NCBI RefSeq assembly: GCF_004328625.1
Contig: NZ_CP032229.1
Coordinates: forward strand, 930,001 to 994,000
DNA from: Streptomyces seoulensis
GTDB lineage: Bacteria > Actinomycetota > Actinomycetes > Streptomycetales > Streptomycetaceae
Direction: 5' to 3'
Length of the DNA stretch: 64,000 nucleotides
The notes beneath the pieces are model-generated. The model ran no database searches, had not been told where the DNA came from, and saw nothing but the letters and a program-made list of their open reading frames with translations. Below, piece after piece: positions 31,091 through 40,045 of this stretch. The position numbers and the translations under genes were made by a program. Each line of letters opens with the position of its first letter. Position 1 is the first letter of the stretch.

Positions 31091-32734
31091 ATGTCGGTAG
31101 GGACGGAGTGGGACGGGCCACAGGTGCCCGTCTCCGGGGACGAGGGCCAGGCGGCGACCCTCGCACTGGCCTCGGCGGCCTACCGGGACAACCCCATCGT
31201 GGAGATCAAGAAGGCCGACAACGAGTGGCACGAGTCCACCGTCAAGGCCGGCCGCATCCCGCTGTTCCGCCCCAACCTGGGCGAAGCCTTCTCCCGTGCC
31301 GTAGCCGACCGCCTCCTGGCCCCCGGCCGCAAGCCCCTGATCCAGTCCTTCGGCGCCGACCCCCAGGTCGTCGTCGAACACTGCCTCGCCGCCAACCACA
31401 TCCGCCGCGACCGCGACGACAAGCTGACCCTCGTGATGGTCGTCTGCGGGCTGATCTTCCTGCCCGGCCTCATCGCCTGGCTCCTGGTCTTCCTGCTCCG
31501 GTCGTTCCTGGCCAAGCGCGAGGGCCGGGCCGGCGCCCTCGGCACCGCGCTGCTCGCCGGGGTCGGCGTGCTCGCCGTCCTCTTCCTGCTCAAGCTGCCC
31601 TTCCACGGCCTCCTGGGCTGGTACATCCGCGCCGCCGTCGTCGTCCCCGTCCTCGGCTGGTTCTGGGCCCGCCGCGTCTGCGAGCGCACCGCCGCCGACC
31701 TGCGCGAACGCTGGGCCGGACTGCTCTCCGGCAGCAGCGTCGGCGCCAAGGTCCCCGAGGCCGTACCCCGCAGCCCCGGCGAGACCGCCGCCGAACAGCT
31801 CCGCCAGTCCCTGGCCCGCCTCGGCGCCGAACAGCGCTCCAACTCCGTCTTCTACGCCGGCCCCAAGGGCATCCTCGGCATGGGCACCCGCTGGGGCTCC
31901 TGGCAGCTCGCCGAGGAACTCGTCTCCGCCGAACCCCCGCGCGAGATCCACCCCTTCCGCAGCTGGGACGTCATACGCGCCATCCACGACCAGCTCAGCC
32001 TGCTGGAGCGCGGCCCGCTGAACACCGGCGGCTTCCCGCGCCCGTCCGTACGGCACTGGATCGTCACCCCGATCGGCGAGAAGGCCGACGCGGTCTCCCG
32101 GCCCGACGGCACCGACGTCGAGGCGTTCCAGGTCAAGCCGCACGCCATACAGGAGATCTGCAACAAGCAGCAGTTCGGCAGCGGCGACCGGCACTACCTG
32201 GGCGTCCAGTGGACCCTGTGGGACGGCCAGCTCGTCCTCACCATGATGATCACGGTGACCGTCCTCCACGAGACGCTGCGCATCGAGGTCACCGGCCACG
32301 CGCTCGGCCCGGTCAACCCGCTCTTCCACGCCAAGCCGGCCGCCCCCACCAAGGACGTCGCCAAGACCCTGAAGCCGTGGGAGAACCGCACCGTCAAGCT
32401 CCCACTGGTCCCCACCGACGAGGTCGTACGCCTCGCCGTGCGTGCCCCGCTGACCCGGTTCACGCCGACCCTGAACTGGCTCGGCGGCTCCATCGGCCTC
32501 CCCGAGCCCTTCGGCCTGCGGCACTCCTGGGCCGACCAGCCCTGGCGCCACCGCTTCATGGCCGACGACGCCCTGCGCGCCGCCACCCCGGTCCTGCGGG
32601 TGGTGCACTCGGCCGCGATCAAGGTGCTCAAGGAGAACGGCGTGGACACCGAGAAGTTCGGCGCCCGCTCCGCCTTCCTCAGCGGCCTGGTCCAGGACCC
32701 GTCCCCGAGGAAGGCCGACCTGTACGACGCGTAG
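31091..32734 (+). CDS. Membrane protein of unknown function (547 aa)
   Basis: Not recognised. Residues 1 to about 110 are soluble (ALASAAYRDNPIVEIKKADN). A hydrophobic part has three or four membrane segments (LTLVMVVCGLIFLPGLIAWL, LGTALLAGVGVLAVLFLL, AAVVVPVLGWFWA). A ~370-residue soluble C-terminal region follows (GLLSGSSVGAKVPEAVPRS, VRHWIVTPIGEKADAV, FMADDALRAATPVLRVVHS). No catalytic motif was seen. The ATG at 31091 has GGGGG five bases upstream; an ATG at 31079 is possible. It lies 197 nt after EF-G2, with codon use like its neighbours, and converges on the HIT gene with only 6 nt between stops. Confidence 0.85.
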   Translation: MSVGTEWDGPQVPVSGDEGQAATLALASAAYRDNPIVEIKKADNEWHESTVKAGRIPLFRPNLGEAFSRAVADRLLAPGRKPLIQSFGADPQVVVEHCLAANHIRRDRDDKLTLVMVVCGLIFLPGLIAWLLVFLLRSFLAKREGRAGALGTALLAGVGVLAVLFLLKLPFHGLLGWYIRAAVVVPVLGWFWARRVCERTAADLRERWAGLLSGSSVGAKVPEAVPRSPGETAAEQLRQSLARLGAEQRSNSVFYAGPKGILGMGTRWGSWQLAEELVSAEPPREIHPFRSWDVIRAIHDQLSLLERGPLNTGGFPRPSVRHWIVTPIGEKADAVSRPDGTDVEAFQVKPHAIQEICNKQQFGSGDRHYLGVQWTLWDGQLVLTMMITVTVLHETLRIEVTGHALGPVNPLFHAKPAAPTKDVAKTLKPWENRTVKLPLVPTDEVVRLAVRAPLTRFTPTLNWLGGSIGLPEPFGLRHSWADQPWRHRFMADDALRAATPVLRVVHSAAIKVLKENGVDTEKFGARSAFLSGLVQDPSPRKADLYDA

Positions 32735-32740
32735 GCGTAC

Positions 32741-33289
32741 TCAGCTCTCCGGCCAGGCGTCCGCCAGCATCTTGCGGGTGTCGCCGAGCAGCTGCGGCAG
32801 GACCTTCGTCTGGCCCACCACCGGCATGAAGTTCGTGTCCCCGCCCCAGCGCGGCACGATGTGCTGGTGCAGGTGGGCCGCGATGCCCGCGCCCGCGACC
32901 GCGCCCTGGTTCATCCCGATGTTGAACCCGTGCGCCCCGGACGCCGTACGCAGCGCCGTCATCGCCTGCTTCGTCAGCTCCGCCAGCTCGGCCGTCTCCG
33001 GCACCGTCAGATCCGTGTAGTCCGCCACATGCCGGTACGGCACCGTCATCAGATGACCGCCGTTGTACGGGTACAGGTTGAGCACCGCGTACACATGCTC
33101 ACCCCGGCGCACGATCAGGCCGTCCTCGTCGGACTTCGCCGGGATCGAGCAGAACGGGCAGCCGTCGTCCGCGCCCGGACCGCTCGGCTTGTTCTCGCCC
33201 TGGATGTAGGCCATCCGGTGGGGCGTCCACAGGCGCTGGAACGCGTCCTGCGTCCCCACTCCGATCTGCTGCTCCGGCTCACTCGTCAT
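32741..33289 (-). CDS. HIT-domain hydrolase/phosphorylase (Ap4A phosphorylase-like)
   Basis: A 182-residue nucleotide-binding protein with the histidine triad HLHQHIVPRW, the metal-binding pair CPFCSIPAK near the N-terminus, and NLYPYNGGHLMTVPYRHV. The mycobacterial neighbour of pgsA and thrS (Rv2613c) is an Ap4A phosphorylase of this type, so that activity is likely but unproven here. The ATG at 33289 (MTSEPEQQ) is preferred over longer starts. In mycobacteria it abuts pgsA; here EF-G2 and the 547-residue membrane protein lie between. Confidence 0.92.
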   Translation of the reverse strand: MTSEPEQQIGVGTQDAFQRLWTPHRMAYIQGENKPSGPGADDGCPFCSIPAKSDEDGLIVRRGEHVYAVLNLYPYNGGHLMTVPYRHVADYTDLTVPETAELAELTKQAMTALRTASGAHGFNIGMNQGAVAGAGIAAHLHQHIVPRWGGDTNFMPVVGQTKVLPQLLGDTRKMLADAWPES

Positions 33290-33368
33290 GCAAGGCAGCA
33301 TATGGCTTCGCCCGTTCGCGGCGTGTCGCCGGGGCCGCGCGAAGACTCCCGGCGGCGAAGCTGGGCCG

Positions 33369-34028
33369 GTGCACCACGACAGAACCAAGACCCGCTGGGA
33401 GCGCCGGGCCGAGATGCCGCTCACCGTGGCGTCCCTGACGTTCCTCGGTTCCTACGCGGCCCTGGTGCTCGCGCCCAGCCTGGGCACCGCCTGGGACGGC
33501 ATCTGGCTGGTGCTGCTGGTCGCCTGCTGGGCCCTGTTCGCCGTGGACTACGCGATGCGCTGGCGGCTGAGCGGGCAGGGCCCGCGCTTCGTGCGCACCC
33601 ACTGGCTCGACACGCTCGTCCTGCTGCTGCCCCTGCTGCGGCCGTTGCGGGTGGTCCGGGTCTACGAGTCCATGGAGCACCGGCGCGGCCTGCCCCGGCT
33701 CCCGCTGTACGCGCGGGTCATCGCCTACTCGGGGATCACCACCCTGCTGATGGGCTTCACGGGCGCGCTCGCGGTCTACCAGCAGGAGAAGGGCGCCCCG
33801 GCCTCGCACATGCGGACCTTCGGCGACGCGGTCTGGTGGGCCTGCTCCACGCTGTCGACGGTGGGCTACGGCGATGTCGTCCCGGTCACCGCCGGCGGCC
33901 GGATCATCGCGGTGGCGATGATGGCGGGCGGCCTGGCCCTGCTGGGCGCGGTGACGGGCTCGTTCTCGTCGTGGCTGCTACAGGTGTTCGCGCGGGAGGA
34001 GGACGACGAACCCCCGGGGCGGCGGTGA
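33369..34028 (+). CDS. Potassium channel family protein (six-helix, voltage-gated-like)
   Basis: A 219-residue membrane protein with hydrophobic S1 and S2 (LTVASLTFLGSYAALVL, IWLVLLVACWALFAVDY), an S3-S4-like part carrying Arg at intervals (LLRPLRVVRVYESMEHRR), S5 (VIAYSGITTLLMGFTGAL), the pore with selectivity filter STVGYGDVVP at about residue 163, and S6 (AVAMMAGGLALLGAVTGSF). The spaced arginines suggest a short voltage-sensor-like segment. The GTG at 33369 was chosen; an internal ATG at 33414 is possible. It is divergent from the HIT gene and convergent with thrS. Confidence 0.88.
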   Translation: MHHDRTKTRWERRAEMPLTVASLTFLGSYAALVLAPSLGTAWDGIWLVLLVACWALFAVDYAMRWRLSGQGPRFVRTHWLDTLVLLLPLLRPLRVVRVYESMEHRRGLPRLPLYARVIAYSGITTLLMGFTGALAVYQQEKGAPASHMRTFGDAVWWACSTLSTVGYGDVVPVTAGGRIIAVAMMAGGLALLGAVTGSFSSWLLQVFAREEDDEPPGRR

Positions 34029-34042
34029 CGCCCCGGGGTTCG
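34007..34042. terminator. Shared hairpin at the K+ channel/thrS junction
   Basis: A 14-base arm (34007-34020) pairs with 34030-34042 over 13 bp with a one-C bulge and a 9-base loop. The channel gene's TGA is inside the loop, and the thrS stop is 17 nt away on the other strand. It could terminate both genes. Confidence 0.6.
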
Positions 34043-34058
34043 TACGGATCTGGCCGGG

Positions 34059-36035
34059 TCAGACCTGGACCCGCTCCGCCACGACCTTCTCGATCTTGGC
34101 GATGGCGTCCTCGAACGGGATGCCGTTCTCCTGCGAGCCGTCGCGGTAGCGGAAGGAGACGGTGTCCGCGTTCATGTCCTCGTCACCGACGATGATCATG
34201 AACGGCACCTTCTGCCGCTGGGCGTTGCGGATCTTCTTCTGCATCCGGTCCGAGGAGGAGTCCACCTCGACCCGCAGCCCCTTCCGCTTGGCCTCGGCCG
34301 CGAACTTCTCCAGGTACTCGACGTGCGCGTCCCCGATCGGGATGCCCACCGCCTGCACCGGGGCGAGCCACGCCGGGAAGGCGCCCGCGTAGTGCTCCAG
34401 CAGCACCGCGAAGAACCGCTCGATGGAGCCGAACAGGGCGCGGTGGATCATCACCGGACGCTGCTTGGAGCCGTCGGGGCCGGTGTACTCCAGGTCGAAC
34501 CGCTCGGGCAGGTTGAAGTCGAGCTGGATGGTCGACATCTGCCAGGTACGGCCGATCGCGTCCTTGGCCTGGACGGAGATCTTGGGGCCGTAGAACGCGG
34601 CGCCACCGGGGTCGGGCACCAGCGGCAGACCCTGCTTCTCGGCGACCTGGCGCAGGGTCTCCGTGGCCTCTTCCCAGGCGTCGTCCGAGCCGACGAACTT
34701 CTCCGGGTCCTTGGTGGACAGCTCCAGGTAGAAGTCGGTCAGACCGTAGTCCCGCAGCAGGCCGAGGACGAAGGTGAGCGTCTTGTCGAGCTCCTCCGCC
34801 ATCTGCTCACGGGTGCAGTAGATGTGCGCGTCGTCCTGGGTGAAGCCCCGGGCCCGGGTGAGGCCGTGCACGACGCCCGACTTCTCGTACCGGTACACGG
34901 TCCCGAACTCGAAGAGGCGCAGCGGCAGTTCACGGTACGAGCGGCCGCGCGCGTCGAAGATCAGGTTGTGCATCGGGCAGTTCATGGGCTTGAGGTAGTA
35001 GTCCACGCCCTCGTCGAGCTGCATGGGCGGGTACATGCCGTCGGCGTACCAGTCCAGGTGGCCCGAGGTCTCGAAGAGCTTCCCCTTGGTCGCGTGCGGG
35101 GTGTAGACGAACTCGTAGCCCTCCTCCTCGTGGCGGCGCCGCGAGTAGTCCTCCATGACCCGGCGGATGATGCCGCCCTTGGGGTGGAAGACGGCGAGGC
35201 CGGAGCCGATCTGCTCCGGGATGGAGAAGAGGTCCAGCTCGTTGCCGAGCTTGCGGTGGTCGCGCTTCTCGGCCTCGGCGAGGAACTCCAGGTGCGCCTT
35301 CAGCTCGTCCCTGGACGGCCAGGCGGTGCCGTAGATGCGCTGGAGCATCGGGTTCTTCTCGCTGCCGCGCCAGTAGGCGGCCGCGTTGCGCATCAGCTTG
35401 AACGCCGGGATGTTGCGGGTGGAGGGCAGGTGGGGACCCCGGCAGAGGTCCTTCCAGCACAGCTCGCCGGTCTTGGCGTCGAGGTTGTCGTAGATGGTCA
35501 GCTCGCCGGCGCCGACCTCGACGTCCGCGCCGTCGTCGGAGGAGGCCGAGCCCTTGAGGCCGATCAGCTCCAGCTTGTACGGCTCGTCGGCCAGCTCGGC
35601 GCGGGCGTCCTCGTCGGAGACCACGCGGCGGGAGAACTTCTGGCCCCGCTTCTGGATCTCCTGCATCTTCTTCTCGATGGCCTTGAGGTCATCGGGGTGG
35701 AAGGGCTTCTCCACGTCGAAGTCGTAGTAGAAGCCGTCCTTGACCGGCGGGCCGATGCCCAGCTTGGCCTCGGGGAACAGCTCCTGCACGGCCTGCGCCA
35801 TGACGTGCGCGGTGGAGTGGCGCAGGATGCCGAGGCCGTCCTCGGAGGAGATCTCGACGCCCTCGACCTCGTCGCCGTCGGACAGCTGGTAGGCGAGGTC
35901 CTTCAGCTCGCCCGCCACGCGCGCGGCGATGATGGAGCGCTCGCCCGCGAAGAGGTCGGCGGCGGTAGTGCCCGTCGTCACCACGCGCTCTTCCCGCTCG
36001 GAATCGCGTTGGATGATCACACGGACGTCTGACAC
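34059..36035 (-). CDS. thrS: Threonyl-tRNA synthetase
   Basis: Full-length class II synthetase, 658 residues. An N-terminal TGS domain precedes the editing domain ([20 protein letters not shown], and [12 protein letters not shown]). The catalytic core carries [12 protein letters not shown], motif 2 ([30 protein letters not shown]) and motif 3 ([20 protein letters not shown]). An anticodon-binding domain with [18 protein letters not shown] closes it. The GTG at 36035 follows AGGAGA at 5-nt spacing. No T-box leader was seen in the short upstream gap. Confidence 0.98.
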   Translation of the reverse strand: MSDVRVIIQRDSEREERVVTTGTTAADLFAGERSIIAARVAGELKDLAYQLSDGDEVEGVEISSEDGLGILRHSTAHVMAQAVQELFPEAKLGIGPPVKDGFYYDFDVEKPFHPDDLKAIEKKMQEIQKRGQKFSRRVVSDEDARAELADEPYKLELIGLKGSASSDDGADVEVGAGELTIYDNLDAKTGELCWKDLCRGPHLPSTRNIPAFKLMRNAAAYWRGSEKNPMLQRIYGTAWPSRDELKAHLEFLAEAEKRDHRKLGNELDLFSIPEQIGSGLAVFHPKGGIIRRVMEDYSRRRHEEEGYEFVYTPHATKGKLFETSGHLDWYADGMYPPMQLDEGVDYYLKPMNCPMHNLIFDARGRSYRELPLRLFEFGTVYRYEKSGVVHGLTRARGFTQDDAHIYCTREQMAEELDKTLTFVLGLLRDYGLTDFYLELSTKDPEKFVGSDDAWEEATETLRQVAEKQGLPLVPDPGGAAFYGPKISVQAKDAIGRTWQMSTIQLDFNLPERFDLEYTGPDGSKQRPVMIHRALFGSIERFFAVLLEHYAGAFPAWLAPVQAVGIPIGDAHVEYLEKFAAEAKRKGLRVEVDSSSDRMQKKIRNAQRQKVPFMIIVGDEDMNADTVSFRYRDGSQENGIPFEDAIAKIEKVVAERVQV

Positions 36036-36129
36036 CGGTCTCTCCTGACTGAAGGCTTGAGTGCGGCGCCGTACCAGGAGCGCGCGCACAAGGGATCGTA
36101 CCGACCCGCCCCCTCCGACCGCGAAACGG

Positions 36130-37365
36130 TTACTTTCCGTCGCCGTCCCCGTACGCCTCTCCGCATGCCTCCTCGAAGAAGTCGAGGTTCTCCTGGAGGG
36201 ACTTCATCAGCCGGTCACGCTCGGTCTCGTCGACCCGCACGGGGACGACCCCGGTGGCGCCGGTGAGCCTGCGGAAGCCGCCCCGGCGCTCCAGCCGGCC
36301 GTGCACGCGCACGGGGAGGCCGACGAGGTGGGCGTGGCCCGCTATCCGGTAGTCCTCCTCGCCGAGGGTGAGCCGCAGGTGCGGGACCTCGGCGCCCGCG
36401 AGCACCCGCAGCCGTACGGTGCCCGCGCCGCGCGGTCCGGAGCGGCGCAGCCGGACGACGACTCCGGTGACGCTGACGGTGACGGAGGGTTCGGCGCTCA
36501 GGTAGCGGGCTCCGGCCGCGCGCAGGGCGGGGAGGTCGCCGGGTGAGAACTCGACGGGCCCGGCGGAGGCGGCGCAGCCGTCGGGGACGCCGGCGGCGGG
36601 TGCCCAGGCGATGGCGACGCGGGCGCCCTCGGTGCCCCGGACCAGGGCGGTGAGGGCCTCGGTGAGTTCGCGGCTGACGCCGGCTGCCACCGCGCCGTCG
36701 AAGGCGTCCATGGCGCCCGTGGCCCGCTGGTAGTCGATGGCCTCGCGGGTGGCGTGCAGGGCGTGGTGGAGGCGGACGGTCAGGGGGCGGCCGGTGGGTG
36801 CGGGGGCGAAGGCGGTGAGGGTGCGGCCTTCGGTGGCGGGTCCGAGGAGGACGCCGTCGAGGAGCGTTGCGGCCGGGCCGCGGTGCCGGGCGCCGTGGTA
36901 GCCGGTGCGGGCGCGGGTGGCGAGGGCGGCGGCGAGGAGGGTCTGGCGGGCGGCGGTGCGCAGGCGCTCGTCGACGGTCCAGGGGGTGGCGCCGTCGACG
37001 GGTCCGGCGGGGGTGTCGCGGTGCCAGCGGATCTCGTCGCTGGGGACGGCGAGGGCGATGAGGATCTCGCGGGCGGAGGGGGCGGCGCTGCGGTGCAGGG
37101 CGTCAAGAGCCTCGCCGAGGAGGTCGTCGGCGTCGGGGAAGGCGCGGCTCTCGGGGACGAGGAGGCTGGTGGGGCCTTCGGCGGGGGTGGGCGGGGTCCA
37201 GCGGCCGTAGCGTCCGGGGACTCCGCCACGCCTGAGCCAGCCGTGGCGGCGGAGCAGGGCGGTGAGGTCGGCGGGGTCGACGCGGGCCGGGTCGGGGGGC
37301 CGGTGCCAGGCGGAGTCGTCGGGGTGGGGGCGGAGCATGCGCAGGGGTTCGTCGGGGCTTGTCAT
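36130..37365 (-). CDS. Hypothetical protein, partner of DUF4365 protein (411 aa)
   Basis: Not recognised. An N-terminal part ([37 protein letters not shown]) resembles a small helical domain. A central helical region follows ([40 protein letters not shown]). The C-terminal ~110 residues are rich in beta strands and read like an OB-type fold ([37 protein letters not shown]), ending in an acidic tail. The ATG overlaps the DUF4365 stop by four bases, so the two are coupled. No catalytic motif was visible. The gene follows the DUF4365 protein on the minus strand and probably acts with it. Confidence 0.8.
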   Translation of the reverse strand: MTSPDEPLRMLRPHPDDSAWHRPPDPARVDPADLTALLRRHGWLRRGGVPGRYGRWTPPTPAEGPTSLLVPESRAFPDADDLLGEALDALHRSAAPSAREILIALAVPSDEIRWHRDTPAGPVDGATPWTVDERLRTAARQTLLAAALATRARTGYHGARHRGPAATLLDGVLLGPATEGRTLTAFAPAPTGRPLTVRLHHALHATREAIDYQRATGAMDAFDGAVAAGVSRELTEALTALVRGTEGARVAIAWAPAAGVPDGCAASAGPVEFSPGDLPALRAAGARYLSAEPSVTVSVTGVVVRLRRSGPRGAGTVRLRVLAGAEVPHLRLTLGEEDYRIAGHAHLVGLPVRVHGRLERRGGFRRLTGATGVVPVRVDETERDRLMKSLQENLDFFEEACGEAYGDGDGK

Positions 37366-37928
37366 GGCCTGCCTCCGGTGCCGACGCGCGTCATGATCTC
37401 GCAGAGGGCGCGGTCGTCGAAGATGCGCGCGGTGGGGACGCGGACGGTGGTGCGGGTGCGTCCGGTGACGGGGTGTCCGGCGAGGTTGACCCAGTAGCAG
37501 CAGTGTCTGAGGTCGAGCCGGTCGTGTCCGGCGCGCAGCCAGTCGTCCGGGGAGCGCGGGACGATCATGACGACGAGGATCTTGTGCACCGAGACGGGGG
37601 TGCGGGCGAGTTTGCGCAGGTGGTCGTTGTCCAGCGTGAACGAGAAGGTCGGGCCGGGGGGCCTGGGGGCGAGCTGGTAGGTGCATTTGAGCTGCACCTT
37701 GATGGTGACCTCGTCGTCCACGGTGTGGCCGGGGGCGCTGTGGCTGACGTGCCAGTCGATGCCGTTGTCGGGGAACGGCTGGGACAGCGAGCAGCCGGCC
37801 GCCGCGGCGACCGCGTGCAGATAGCCGACCTGCAGGGTCTCCATGCAGGCGGTGGTGGCGAGGGTGCCGCGAAGGTGACCCGTGCGGTCGGGCAGCAGCC
37901 CGCCCCGCTCGGGCTGCGCCATGGCCAT
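37362..37928 (-). CDS. DUF4365 domain-containing protein, possible PD-(D/E)XK-like nuclease
   Basis: A 188-residue protein recognised as DUF4365 type. The pattern GIDWHVSHS, then DDEVTIKVQLKCTYQ, fits a PD-(D/E)XK-like active site in which the acidic residue lies in IDW and the E-x-K position reads Q-x-K. Further strands are KILVVMIVPRSPDDWL and CCYWVNLAGHPV. The role is not known; nuclease activity is inference. Two in-frame ATGs six bases apart are possible starts (37928 used). It leads a two-gene operon and is divergent from a DnaQ-like exonuclease gene 169 nt away. Confidence 0.75.
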   Translation of the reverse strand: MAMAQPERGGLLPDRTGHLRGTLATTACMETLQVGYLHAVAAAAGCSLSQPFPDNGIDWHVSHSAPGHTVDDEVTIKVQLKCTYQLAPRPPGPTFSFTLDNDHLRKLARTPVSVHKILVVMIVPRSPDDWLRAGHDRLDLRHCCYWVNLAGHPVTGRTRTTVRVPTARIFDDRALCEIMTRVGTGGRP

Positions 37929-38097
37929 GGGACAACAGCCTTCCGAACCGGGGGTTTCCCCACTGCGGGCCGCTGAACTGCAAAGACCCGTACTCCTGTT
38001 GTCTCCTTCCGGCGTACGGCGCAAACGGGCCGGGTATCACCAAACGGGCAGAAGACGGAACGTCAGCCGCCATGTGCGGGCGAGGAGTTGGGTTGGG

Positions 38098-38823
38098 ATG
38101 ACGTGCTGGTACGAAGGGGCGCTGGCCGCCTTCGACACGGAGACGACGGGCGTGGACGTCGAGGCCGACCGGATCGTGTCGGCCGCCGTCGTCGTCCAGG
38201 ACGCGCCGGGGACGCGGCCGCGGGTGAGCCGCTGGCTGGTCAGCCCGGGGGTGCCGGTGCCCGAGGGGGCGACGGCGGTGCACGGGCTGACGGAGGAGCA
38301 CCTCCAGCGCAACGGCCGCTGGCCGGCGCCGGTGGTGTACGAGATAGCCCAGCAGCTGGCGGAGCACACGGCGATGGGGCGGCCGCTGGTGGTGATGAAC
38401 GCGCCCTTCGATCTGACGCTGCTGGACCGGGAGTTGCGCCGGCACCGGGCGTCGTCGCTGGACCGCTGGTTCGAGTCGGCGCCGCTCAGGGTGCTGGACC
38501 CGAGGGTGATGGACAAGCAGCTGGACCGCTATCGCAAGGGCCGCCGCACGCTGGGCGATCTGTGCGAGCAGTACGGGGTGGAGCTGCGGGGCGCGCACGA
38601 CGCGGCGGCGGACGCGATGGCGGCGCTGGACGTGGTGCGGGCGATGGGGCGCCGGTTCGCGGCGCGGCTGGAGCGGTTGTCCCCGGCGGAGTTGCACGCG
38701 TTGCAGGTGGGCTGGCACGCGGCGCAGGCGCGGGGCCTTCAGGCGTGGTTCGCGCGCAGCGGGTCGCCGGAGCTGGTGAGTACGGAGTGGCCGCTGCGGC
38801 AGGAGTTGTCGGCGGCGGCGTAG
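38098..38823 (+). CDS. DnaQ-like DEDDh 3'-5' exonuclease
   Basis: A 241-residue 3'-5' exonuclease of the proofreading-subunit type. Exo I is AAFDTETTGVDVEADRI, Exo II is VVMNAPFDLTLLDREL, and Exo III is GAHDAAADAMAALDVV (DEDDh His before the last Asp). The set AVHGLTEEHLQ is family-typical. The C-terminal 70 residues are helical and lack a known domain. It is not attached to a polymerase, so a repair or RNA-turnover role is open. It is divergent from the DUF4365 operon and followed by a hairpin. Confidence 0.92.
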   Translation: MTCWYEGALAAFDTETTGVDVEADRIVSAAVVVQDAPGTRPRVSRWLVSPGVPVPEGATAVHGLTEEHLQRNGRWPAPVVYEIAQQLAEHTAMGRPLVVMNAPFDLTLLDRELRRHRASSLDRWFESAPLRVLDPRVMDKQLDRYRKGRRTLGDLCEQYGVELRGAHDAAADAMAALDVVRAMGRRFAARLERLSPAELHALQVGWHAAQARGLQAWFARSGSPELVSTEWPLRQELSAAA

Positions 38824-38866
38824 TCGCGGCGGGGCGCAGGGCTTCCGACAGGCCCCGGACAGCGGA

Positions 38867-38897
38867 AGAGCCGGCCCGCTGTGTGCGGACCGGCTCT
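38867..38897. terminator. Hairpin between exonuclease gene and tRNA-Val
   Basis: AGAGCCGG pairs with CCGGCTCT across a 15-base interval that can pair further. It lies 44 nt past the exonuclease stop and 9 nt past the end of the opposing tRNA-Val, so it may end both. Confidence 0.5.
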
Positions 38898-38905
38898 CGT
38901 GCCGG

Positions 38906-38977
38906 TGGGCGATACTGGGTTCGAACCAGTGACCTCTTCGGTGTGAACGAAGCGCTCTCCCACTGAGCTAATCGCCC
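38906..38977 (-). tRNA. tRNA-Val (anticodon CAC)
   Basis: A 72-nt cloverleaf: acceptor GGGCGAT/ATCGCCC, D arm GCTC...GAGC, anticodon arm CTTCG-TTCACAC-CGAAG (anticodon CAC), 5-base variable loop and T arm ACTGG-TTCGAAC-CCAGT, with discriminator A. CCA is not encoded. It reads codon GUG. An identical second copy lies 290 nt upstream. Confidence 0.97.
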
Positions 38978-38990
38978 GGCAACGCACTGA

Positions 38991-39020
38991 ACCATACAGG
39001 TCCGGGCGGGGTGAGTCCAA
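38991..39020 (-). promoter_or_regulatory. Vegetative-type promoter of the downstream tRNA-Val(CAC)
   Basis: On the minus strand TTGGAC (39020-39015), an 18-bp spacer and TATGGT (38996-38991) precede the tRNA by 14 nt. This resembles the streptomycete principal-sigma consensus and the short leaders of tRNA genes. Confidence 0.6.
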
Positions 39021-39225
39021 ACCGCCGTGGCCCGCCCGGGGGCCCCGAGTGCCGTGCGTGCGGTGCCGGATGGAGATGACCGGGAATCAGAAGAGTGTAC
39101 GCAAAGGGGACTTGGCGGCGCGCGGAATTCGCAGGTTGTCGCACTTGTGGGAAATCCGGACGCTTTCCCTCGGGATATCGCCGGCATACCGTCCGTATTT
39201 CCCCGCCGCTTTTTACGTGCACACG

Positions 39226-39262
39226 CCGAAGGCCCGCCTGCTGTTCGCAGACGGGCCTTCGG
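39226..39262 (-). terminator. Hairpin after the upstream tRNA-Val(CAC)
   Basis: CCGAAGGCCCG pairs perfectly over 11 bp with CGGGCCTTCGG, 8 nt beyond the 3' end of the tRNA on the minus strand. It separates the two tRNA-Val units, so each probably has its own promoter. Confidence 0.7.
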
Positions 39263-39269
39263 ACCAGGG

Positions 39270-39341
39270 TGGGCGATACTGGGTTCGAACCAGTGACCTC
39301 TTCGGTGTGAACGAAGCGCTCTCCCACTGAGCTAATCGCCC
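39270..39341 (-). tRNA. tRNA-Val (anticodon CAC), second copy
   Basis: Identical over 72 nt to the copy at 38906-38977, with the same CAC anticodon and discriminator A. A TAATGT hexamer stands about 20 nt upstream as a possible -10; I see no good -35. The ~290-nt segment between the copies is unusually AT-rich for the window and has no gene. Confidence 0.97.
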
Positions 39342-39402
39342 TGGGCGCAGGAAGAACATTACCCCATGTCAGCGGGTGCCCGTGACCACCTGCGGCCCCG
39401 GC

Positions 39403-39855
39403 TCACTGGTCCTTGATGCTCCACGGCGCGACGAAGCCGAACTTCCAGAGGTAGATCCCGGCCAGCACCCCGATGATCACCAGCCCGATCACGGTCAGGG
39501 TGATGTTGCGGCGCCGCACCTTGGGGTCGAGGGCCTTCTGCGCGGCCTCGGTGACCTTGCGCTTGGTCCAGCGCAGCACCAGCTGGGCCCAGACGAACTC
39601 GGTCGCCCAGATCGCCATGCCGCCGAAGATCACGACCCAGCCGGGTCCGGGCAGCGGGAGCATGATGACGCCCGCCACCACCACGGCGAGACCGAGCACG
39701 AAGACGCCGACCTGCCAGCTCAGGTGCAGGGCCCTGCGCTGCTTGACGAACTCCGGCGCCCGCGAACCCAGGCCGTCGTCGGCCCGGCCCTCACCAGTCT
39801 CCGTCTCGTCCGTCACCACGGCGACCTCACCCGGCTCGCCACTCCCCGTATTCAT
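39403..39855 (-). CDS. TIGR02611 family (PGPGW) membrane protein
   Basis: A 150-residue protein with two or three membrane helices. The first pair surrounds the family motif LPLPGPGWVVIFGG (PGPGW), preceded by VGVFVLGLAVVVAGVIM. The last helix is NITLTVIGLVIIGVLAGIYL. The N-terminal 40 residues are acidic and disordered. Function is unknown; the family is typical of actinobacteria. It is divergent from ssgB. Confidence 0.88.
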   Translation of the reverse strand: MNTGSGEPGEVAVVTDETETGEGRADDGLGSRAPEFVKQRRALHLSWQVGVFVLGLAVVVAGVIMLPLPGPGWVVIFGGMAIWATEFVWAQLVLRWTKRKVTEAAQKALDPKVRRRNITLTVIGLVIIGVLAGIYLWKFGFVAPWSIKDQ

Positions 39856-40045
39856 ACGGTCAAACCCTACCGGAGCGAATGAGTCACTGGAATGGTGGCA
39901 GATCTCGTATCACTTCTCGGCCGTAAGAGGTACCTAAAGCCACGCAAAACCCTCGAAGGGGTTTACAACGGCACCGTAGGTGGCATGTCGATTTCGCCGA
40001 CGTGCGAATCCCCGAGCGCACACTGAGCGAAAGGCCCTGGCGCTT

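Noticed and set aside
36036..36129. Possible T-box leader for thrS
   Set aside because: The gap to the next gene is under 100 nt and lacks the conserved T-box sequence and a specifier hairpin.
38906..39341. Two identical tRNA-Val flanking an AT-richer segment, as in an integrated element
   Set aside because: Both tRNAs are complete with their own hairpins, the segment is only about 290 nt, and there is no integrase or other mobile gene. A simple tandem duplication explains it.
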